This document shows positions 22,601-31,600 of a DNA stretch of 46,213 nt, in pieces; within the stretch, counting starts at the first letter, position 1, and each line of letters opens with the position of its first letter. Location of the stretch: positions 1 to 46,213 of the forward strand of contig JAEXLC010000289.1 in NCBI GenBank assembly GCA_023445495.1. The letters run 5' to 3'. The notes beneath the pieces are model-generated. The model saw only the letters and a program-made list of their open reading frames with translations. It was not told where the DNA came from and made no database searches. Source of the DNA: Pseudomonadota bacterium. Lineage in GTDB: Bacteria > Pseudomonadota > Alphaproteobacteria > Sphingomonadales > Sphingomonadaceae. The position numbers were made by a program, and so were the translations under genes.

Positions 22601-25600
22601 CCGCTATTGGCGCCCGTGGTGATCGTGCCCGCGCTCTGGTTCAGCGTGTGGCCGCTCAGCTCGATGCCGCCCGCCGCGGTGATGTCGCCGACGATGTTGA
22701 GGTTCGAGCTCGAGGTGTTGATCTGGATGTCGGTGCCGCTCTCGATGGAGTCGAGCGTGTTGAGATTGGTGAAATCGAGATTGAAGTTGTCTACCGCGCT
22801 GCCGGTGAGCCGGTTCGCGCTGACATAGCCCGTGCCGTTGACCGCACCGCCCGAATAAAGCGCCAGCGTGCCCCCCACCGTGCCGCCGGCCACCGCAATG
22901 TCACCCGGTGTGTTCACGGTCAGCGAGCCGCCAACCGACATGCCCGAGGCAAGCGTGGTGGCGAGCGTGGAGCGCAGCGTCGCGTCGCCGGTGACGTTCA
23001 GCCCGAAGGTGCCGACGACATTGGCGTTGTCGAGAATGGCCGAGGCGTTGGGCGCCGTGGTCGCGACGTTGAGCCGGTTCGCGGTGATGACATTGCCGGT
23101 CGCCTGGCTGAGCCCGTCCTCGGCGGTGATCGAGACGGTCTGGCCGGTGGCGGTGATGTCGCCTTCCAGCGTGACGTTGCCGAGCAGGTTGAGCGCGATG
23201 CCGCCGCTGCCGCTGTTGGTGATCTTGCCGAGATGGTTGGCGGCGATCTGCCCGCCGGCCCCCGCGCCCGAATAGATGCCGTTGACGGCCGAAAGGGTCA
23301 GCGTGTCGGCCGAGGATGAGCCGGCGCCGGTGAAGTTGATGTTGCCGCCCGAGGTGATCGTCGCCGCGCCGGTGGCGTTCAGCCGCAGGTTGAGGTCGCC
23401 ATAGGACAGGAAGCTGCCGCTCCCCATCGCGATATTGGCCTGGCCGCCGACGATGTTGATGACATTGCCCATGTCGAGCGTGCCGGCAGTGTTCAGGTTC
23501 AGATTATAGGTGTTGATCACCCCGCCCTGGCCCTGGGTGATGCCGGCGGCATTGGTGATCGTGGTGGTGCCGCTGACCACGATGTTGCCGTTCAGGCCGA
23601 GCACCCCGGTGGACAGGTTCGCGTTGGCGGTGAAATCGCCGCCGTCGATCTGGATCGAATCCAGATTGTCGAGCGCGTTGGCGCCCAAGGTGGCGCTGCC
23701 GTTCATCAGGCGGAGCCGCAGATATCCGCCGGTGATCGTGCCGCTGCCCTGCGTGAGGTCGCCGTCGCCGACGTAGAAAGAAATATACTGGCCCTGCGCG
23801 GTCACGTCGCCGGCGAGGTGCATGTCGACATCGGAGGCGATGGCGATTCCGACATTGGCGGCGCTGCTGCTGTTGGTCAGCCCGTCGATGGTGTGGATCT
23901 GGTTGCCGACCTGGTTGAGCACCAGCCCATCGACCGCCGAGGCGGTGAGGTGGTTGGCGATGAGAGTGCCACTGTTCTCGCGGATCGCGCCTGCATCGGC
24001 GATGAGCGTGACATGGTCGCCGCGCACATTGCCGGCGATCTGGAAGCCGTTGATGTCGTGGAAGCTCACATCGCCGTCGGCGGTGAGCGCACCCAGCGTG
24101 CCGACGTCGTTGGCAGCACCCAGCGCGATCGCGCCGGTAGCGCCGCCCGCGGTCGCATAGAGCGACGCGGCGCTGAGCGTGCTGTTGCTGCCCTGCGTGA
24201 TCGCGCCCTGGGCGCCGAGCGTCAGCCTGCCGCCGACAGCGATGTTGTTGAGCAAGCTCAGCGACGTGCTGCTCGTCGTGAACGTGGCGTCGCCCGAGGC
24301 GCTGACCGCGCCGAGATAAGTGAAGCTGTTGGCGGCGTTGCCGAAGCTGACGGTGCCATGCTCCGCTATCGCGGACAGCGCGGTGGCGCTTATGGCGCCC
24401 GTCGAGGTGATCGAGCCATTGTCCGAGGTCAGTGCGAGGTTGCCGCCCGCCGTGAAGCCGCCCAGCGCGTCGAGATCGATCGCGCCCGAGTTACGCAGGA
24501 TCAGGCCGCCATTCGTGGCGACGGAAACCGAGCTGCCGGTGCTGTTGAAGCTGTTCGCACCGTTGAAGATGATCGCGTAACTGCTCAGCGCGATGGTGTT
24601 GGCCACGACCCGGCTGGTGGTGCCGATCTGGCTCAGGTTGCCCACGCTGGTGAGGTGGACGTCGTCGCCGGTGATCGTGCCGCCGAACTGCGAGATTCCG
24701 CCCGTATTCGCCCGCAGGTCCACGGTGCCCAGCGTGCTCGTGCCGGCGGTGACGTCGCCGAGGATCTGGAAGCTGTTGGCGTCGGTGAACAGTACATTCC
24801 CCGACGTCGTGACCAGCTTGCTGACGCTGTTCACGTCGGTGTTGAACGTAAGGTCGATGGCCCCGCCTGCGGTGAGCGACAGGTCGCCCGCCCGGATATA
24901 GGCTCCGAGCACGCCGCCCGCCGTGGTGACGACCGCGTTGCCCGTGGTGCTGATGCTCAGGTCGAGCGTGGACGTGCCGGCATTGTTGAAGGTGACGGTG
25001 CCGCCACCCTGGGACGTGCCGCCGAAGCTGCTGAGGCTGTTGGCCTTGTCGAGCGTGATGCTGCCGGCCGCGCCGGTCAGCACGGTGTTGCCGGTCACGA
25101 TGCCGGCGCTCTGGGTGATCGAGCCGGTATTGGCGATCAGGCTGGCGGCAAAGAAGTTGCTGGTGGCGGTCAGGTCGATGCTGCCATCGGCAACCAGCGT
25201 GAAGCCGCTGTTGACCGAGGACGCACCCAGATTGATGTCGCCGGCGGTGTAGACCGTGGCATTGACCGCGGAGACGGTGAGCGTGTCGGCATCGACCTTG
25301 CCGTGCGGGGTTGTCACCACGCCGACCGTGGTGGTGCCGGTGGTGATGTTGCCACCACTGGCGAGCGCGACGGTGCCGGGCGCGGTGATGTTACCCTCGA
25401 TGGCGAAGCCGTTGGTGTCCGCGATCCGGATGTCGCCGATGCCGGTGGAAAGGCCGGACAGGGTCGTGAAGTTGTTGGCCTGGGTCAGATTGATGCCGGT
25501 GGCGGCGTTCGCGATCAGCGTAGCGACAGTGATCGCGCTCGTCTGGCCGATGCTGCCGGTGTCGGAGGTCAGCGTGAGCGTGCCGACGCTGTTGCCCGTG

Positions 25601-28600
25601 CCCGGCAGCGTGATGCTGCCGAGGTTGCGGATGGTGACGTTCTTGCCGTTGCCATGGCCGAAATCGAGCAGCTGGCCGAAATTGTTCGCGCCGCCGAGCA
25701 GCAGGTCGCCGCTCGTGCCGGTGAACAGCCGGTCCGCGGTGATCACCCCGCCGGTCTGGTTGATCCCCTGCGTCGCATAGATATTGACGCCGCCGCCGAT
25801 GATGTTGCCCGTCAGGCCCAGCAGCGAGTCACTGAAGATGTCGATATCGGTGCCGCCGGTGTTCTTGGCGGTCAGCTCGCCGAGCGAACCGATGTGATTG
25901 TTGCCATAGTTGAAGACGAGCTTGCCGTTGGTGGCGGTGGCACTCAGCCGGTCGGCGTTGATCGGGCCGCCGATGATGTTGCCGGTATCGGAGATCAGCG
26001 TGGTGTAGTGGTTGCTGCCGGCCTGGTTGGCCGACCCGCTCATGTCGATCGTGCCGACCGCGCGCAGCGTCAGGTCGTGGGTGACGGTGTAGGTGTTGAT
26101 CGAGGGGATTTCGTTCGCGCCGAGCAGGGACACGTCGGTGGCGCGGAAGCTCAGGCCGTAATCGCCGGCCACCACCTTGGCACTGGCGTCCTGGAGGACC
26201 GACTGGGCGGCATCGAGCTCGACGCTGTAACCGCTGATCGTGCCGCTGTACTGCAGGAGCGAGCCACCACTCGAGTTCAGGCGGACATAGCTGGAGCCGG
26301 TCCCGCCGCTCGCGGTGACGTCTCCGTCGAGGTTGATGTCACCCTGGTTCTCGACGTCGATCGCACCGGCCGACGAGGTGAGGTAGCGATAGCTGCCGAC
26401 GTTGATGGTGACGGTCTGGTCGTTCAGATAGATACCGCCGGCCGCGTTGATCCCCACCGAATTGGCGATCACGCTGTCGTTGTTGCCGGCGATGCCGCCG
26501 GCATCGACGGTCAGGTCGCCGGTGGTGTCGATCTTGAAGAAGATGTCAGCATTGCCGGTGAGGTTGATGTCGCCGCCGTTGCTCGAGCTCGCCCAGATGA
26601 TCGCGTTGCCGGTGCTGTCGAGCGTGATGCTGTCGCGCGCGGTGGCGGTGACCTTGTTGGCCGAGATCGTGCCGCTCACGCCGCGCCCGATCGTGCCGAA
26701 ATTCGCTTTCAGCGTCGCGTCGCCGCCATTGGTGTTGAGCAGGCCGGCGACAGTCAGATTGCCATCGGTGTCGATCGCGAAATTGCCGTTGGTGGTGACG
26801 GCGCCGAGCTGGATGTTGCCGCCCGCGACCAGATTGGCGCTGGTCGCCGAGACGTTGAGCAGGCCGCCCGCGATGACCAGCCCGCCATTGGTGGTGATCG
26901 CCCCGCCCGACGTGAGCGAGAGCGCGCCGGCTGCACGAACCTGGCCGGTAAGGTCGAAGGCGTCGCTATCGACGATGGTGACGTTGCCGCCGGTGCTGCG
27001 GATCGCGCCCAGATGGCTGATATCGTTCCCTGCATAGTCGAGCACAATGTCGCCAGCTGCGTTGGCCTTGAGCGTACCGGCCTCGAAGCGGTTGCTGAAG
27101 CTGGTCTGGCTGATCCCGCCGGTGTCCGAGGTGAGCGTGACGGTGCCGTCCGGCGCCTCGATCTGATAGTCGAGCACGATGGCGCCGACATTGCGCAGCG
27201 TGATGTCGTGGCCGGTGCCGCTGTCGTATTGGTCGGTGTCGAGCCGCCCGACCACGTCGATCTGGTTCGCCGCGGTCAGCGAGATGTCGCCGTTGGTGAT
27301 GACGTTGAGTCGGTCGGCATCGATGATGCCGCCGGTCTGGCTGAGCCCGGTATTGCCGTAGAGGCTGATGTTCCGGCCGGTGACATTGCCGGTCAGCACC
27401 ATGTTGCCATTGTAGGTGGTCAGCAGGATCGACTGGCCGGCGGTGATGGTGCCGAGCGAGGCGATCGTACCGTCGAGGCTGATGGAACCTGCCGCACTCG
27501 CGGTCAGGAGCGACGTGGCGATACCGGAGTTGGTGCTGAGGAGGTTCCCGGTATCGGAGATCAGGGTGAGCGCGCCACCCGTCCGATATCCGCCGGTTCC
27601 CCCGAGGATCGGACTGAGATCGATGTTGCCGAGATTGCGCAGCGTCAGGTCGCCGCCCACCGCAAGGTCAGTGAGGGTAGTGAAGTCGTTGGCCCCACCC
27701 AGCGTCGTGGTGCCGCCGCTGGTCAGCGACAGGCTGGTGGCGTGCAGGCTCGCGCCGGTGCCCTGACTGATCGTGGTGCCCGCAGTGAGCGCCATCGTGT
27801 CGGCGGTGAGCGTCGTGCCTGCGTTCTGGGTGATCGCGCCGCTGGTCGAGGTCAGCGCCAGGCTGTTGCCGGCCGCATTGATCGACTGGCCAATGTTGAA
27901 ACTGCCGGCATTGGTGAAGGCGCCCGCCCCGCCCGCGCTCAACGTGCCGAGATTGGTGACGGCATTGGCGCGGGTCGCGTTGATCCCTGCGGTCGCCGAC
28001 AGGTTCAGCCTATCGGCGGTGATCACGCCGCCGGTCTGGTTGATCGCGCCTAGTTCGTCGGAAATCGTCACCGTCTGGCCGGTGGCGGTGATATTGCCGG
28101 CCAGCGTGGTGCCGTAGCCACCGTTGTTGGTGGCAATGCGGATGCCGCCACTCGTCGTGTTGGTAAGGGTACCGAGATTGATGATGTTGTTCGCGCCAAA
28201 GGTACCGCCCGACAGGTCGATGCCGTTGACCGCGCTCAGGTTGAGCGTGTTGTACGCACTGACATAGCTCGTTCCGCTCTGCTGGGTGATCGCCCCGCCC
28301 GAGGTCAGCGAGATCGTGTCGCCCGTGAGGCCCTGTATAATGGCGAGGTCGCCCACGGTGTTGATCGTGATGCTGGTCGCGGCTTGCGTCTGGAGCAGGC
28401 TTGCAAACTGGTTCGCCCGGGTGAAGGTGACCGAGCCGCCCTGCGCCCCGAAATAGCCGGCGCTGACGATGCCCGCGCTCTGCGTGATCGCGCCGTTGTT
28501 GCCGGCGCGCAATATGATGCCCCCGGCGGCACTGGCGGTGAGGTTGCCCGCCACGTCGAAGCCGTCGGCATCCTGATACTGGGTATCGTAATTGGTGTTG

Positions 28601-31600
28601 GTGATCCCGCCGATCGTCGCGACATTGTTGTTGGTGCTGCTCAGCTGGGTGGAGCCGGCGGCGTTCAGAAAGAGCTGGTTCGCGCGGAGGTAGATGCTGG
28701 CGCCGGTGTTCTGGGTGATGCCGCCGGTGTTTGAGGTCAGCCGGAGCGTGCCGCCCGTGGCGTCGACCCGGCCGTTAAGAATGATGTCGCCGTCGTTGCG
28801 GAAGGTGATGTTGTGGCCGCTGGTGAACAGGTTGGCGTTGAGCCCGCCCACCGTGGTGACGGCGTTCGCCTGGTCGAGCGTGATATTGTTGTTGGCGGTG
28901 GCGTTGAGCGTGCCGGCGGTGATCTTGGTGCCGGCGTTCTGGGTGATCCCGCCATTCATCGCGAGCAGAGTCACATTCGTGGCGGTGATGTCGCCGGTCA
29001 GGGTGAAGCCGGGGACATCGGTGCCGATCTCGATGTCGCCGCTCGCCTTCAACGTGCCGAGCGAGCCGATCAGATGACCGCCGCCGCCAAGCAGGATCGA
29101 GCCGTTCAGCGCCGTGGCGGTGAGCTTCGAGGTGGTGACGACATTGCCGGCAGAGATGTCGCCGGTGTCCGAGGTCACGGTCAGCGCGCCGCCCAGGGTG
29201 GCGCCGCCGCCGGCCGTCGGATCGAGATCGATGCCGCCCTGATTGCGCAGCGTCAGGGCGCCGCCGATCGAGAGATCGGCGATGCTCGTGAAGGCATTGG
29301 CCTGGCCCAGCGCCACATTGCCGCTGCTGGTGAGCGACAGGGCGCCGCCGTGCAGCGTAGCGCCGCTGGCCTGGGTGATCGCGGAGGCGCCGTTCAGCTT
29401 GATGATGTCGCCGGTGATCGTGCCCGAATTCTGCAGGATGCTCGCGCGCGAGGTCAGGCTGACGGTATTGCCCGCGCCGCCTGCGGTGACGTCGCCGGCA
29501 AGCTTGATGTCGCCGTCAATATCGACACTGATCAGGCCGTCGTCGGTGGAGAGGTGGCTGAAGCTGCCGACATCGACCGTGAAGCCCGTGCTGACCAGGC
29601 CGATCCCGCTGCCTGCGGTGATCGACACCAAGCTCGCGATCACGTCGCCGGTGTTGCTTGCCTGCCCGCCCGTTTCGACGGTTAGGGTGCCGGTGGTGGT
29701 CGCTGCGAAGCCGAGATCGTTGTCGCTGCTGAGATGGATGGCGCCACCGCCGCTCGAGGTCGCCCAGAAATTGGCGAAGCCGGAGCCGACGAGCGTGATC
29801 GCCCCGGTGGCATCCGCAGTCGTCGAGAAGGCCTTGATCGAGCCGCCATTGCTGGTGATCGCGCCGTTGGTCGTGGACAGGATCAGGCTGCTGGTGCCGG
29901 TGTCGACCAGGCCGGTCAGCTCGATATTGCCGTCGCTGCCCAGGTAGAAATTGCCGCCACCAGACGTGCTCACTGCACCCAGCTTGATGGCCCCGGTCCC
30001 GGTCAGCGATGCGCCGCCGCCGGCGGTTACCGCCAGCGTGCCGCCGAGCGAAAGCGTGCCCGAATTGGCTTCGATCGCCCCGTCGGACCTGAGGGTGATG
30101 TTGCCCGCCGCCGCGCTGATATTGCCATCGATGGTGAAGCCATTGTCTTCTCTAAGGCTGATATTGCCCGTCGCGCTCGTCAGGCCGGTGACGCTGCCGA
30201 CCTTGCTCACCATGTAAGTCGCATCGTCGAGCATGATGTCGCCATGCGCCTGGACGTTCAGCGCGTCGGCGGTGAAGCCGCCGTACACGCCGACGGAACC
30301 CTCGTCCGAGATCAGCTTGAGCGTGTGGACGGGAACGAGCCACATGACAAAATTACTAGTATCCAAGTACAGATTGCCGACCGAGCGTATCGTGACGTCG
30401 GCGTTGGTGCCCCAGCTGAAATAGGGGAAATCGCCTAACTGGTTCGCGCCGATTAACAGCAGGTCGGTACCGGCAATTGCCCCAAAATTAGCATTGCTTC
30501 CCTGAACGCTCGCGCCGCTGTCCTGTTTGATCGCGTAGGTGGCGCGGAGTGAAATGTCGGCTCCGAAGATCGTGCCGGCGGCCTGGGTCAGCGTGCCGTT
30601 CGGCGCGACCAGCTCCACCGAGCCGACGTTCGCTCGGCCAACATCCCCGTCGACCGTGAAGTCGCCGTTGTTATAGACAGAGACATTTGTGCCGATCAGC
30701 CGATGATAGGTGTCGACAGCGACCGTGTTGCCATTGCTGCCGATCTGGATGTCGCCAGCGGCCTCGGCGGTCAGCGAACTGGCGGTGAGGCCGGGGCCCA
30801 CGACGACATTGCCACTCTCGCCATACAGGCTGACATTGCCAAGCGCGCCGTGGAGGTAGAGTTTCATCGCGTCGCCGCGAATCCGCACATTGCTGCCGGT
30901 GCCGCTGGTGACGTCCGAAACAAGGCTCTGGTCGCCCAGATGGTTGCCCGTCTGGTTCAGGTCGATCCCGGTGACGGCATTGAGGGTGAAGCTGGTGCCC
31001 AGGCTGATCGTGCCGCTGGTCTGCCGGATCGCGCCGCCCCGCGAAGTGAGCGACAGCGCGTTGCCCGCATGGATAACGCCGCCGAGAACGAGATTACCGT
31101 CCATCGCGAGCGTGAGGTTGCCGCCCGCGCTCAGATCCCCGAACTCGGTGTAGCCGCCGTCGGAGCTGAGGTTGATCGCGCCGCCCGCGGTCACGAACAG
31201 CCCGCCGGAGTTCAGTGCGTTCGTGCCCGAAGAGGTCGCATCGCCCCCGACGGTGAACCGCGCGAGCGAGAAGGTGTTCACCTTGAAGTCGAGATTGCCC
31301 GTCGCGTTGACCGTGATGCGCTCGCCATCGGTGGAATTTGCCGTGAGGCTGGTGAAGCTGTTGGCGCCGCCCAGGTCGATCTCGCCAGCGGCGTTGGCGA
31401 CGACGGCCCCGCCGCCCGAGATGAAGCCCCCTGCCTCGCGGATCGCTCCGGTATCCGCGGTGAGCGAGAGCGGGTCGCCATGATTCATGGCGAACTCGTT
31501 CGACAGCGTGATGCCGCCGGTCGCGTGGACCGTCACCGCCCCGTCGGACAGCCCGCTGCCGAGATTGGCGTCGCCATTGACCTTGAACGAGCCGCCGCCG

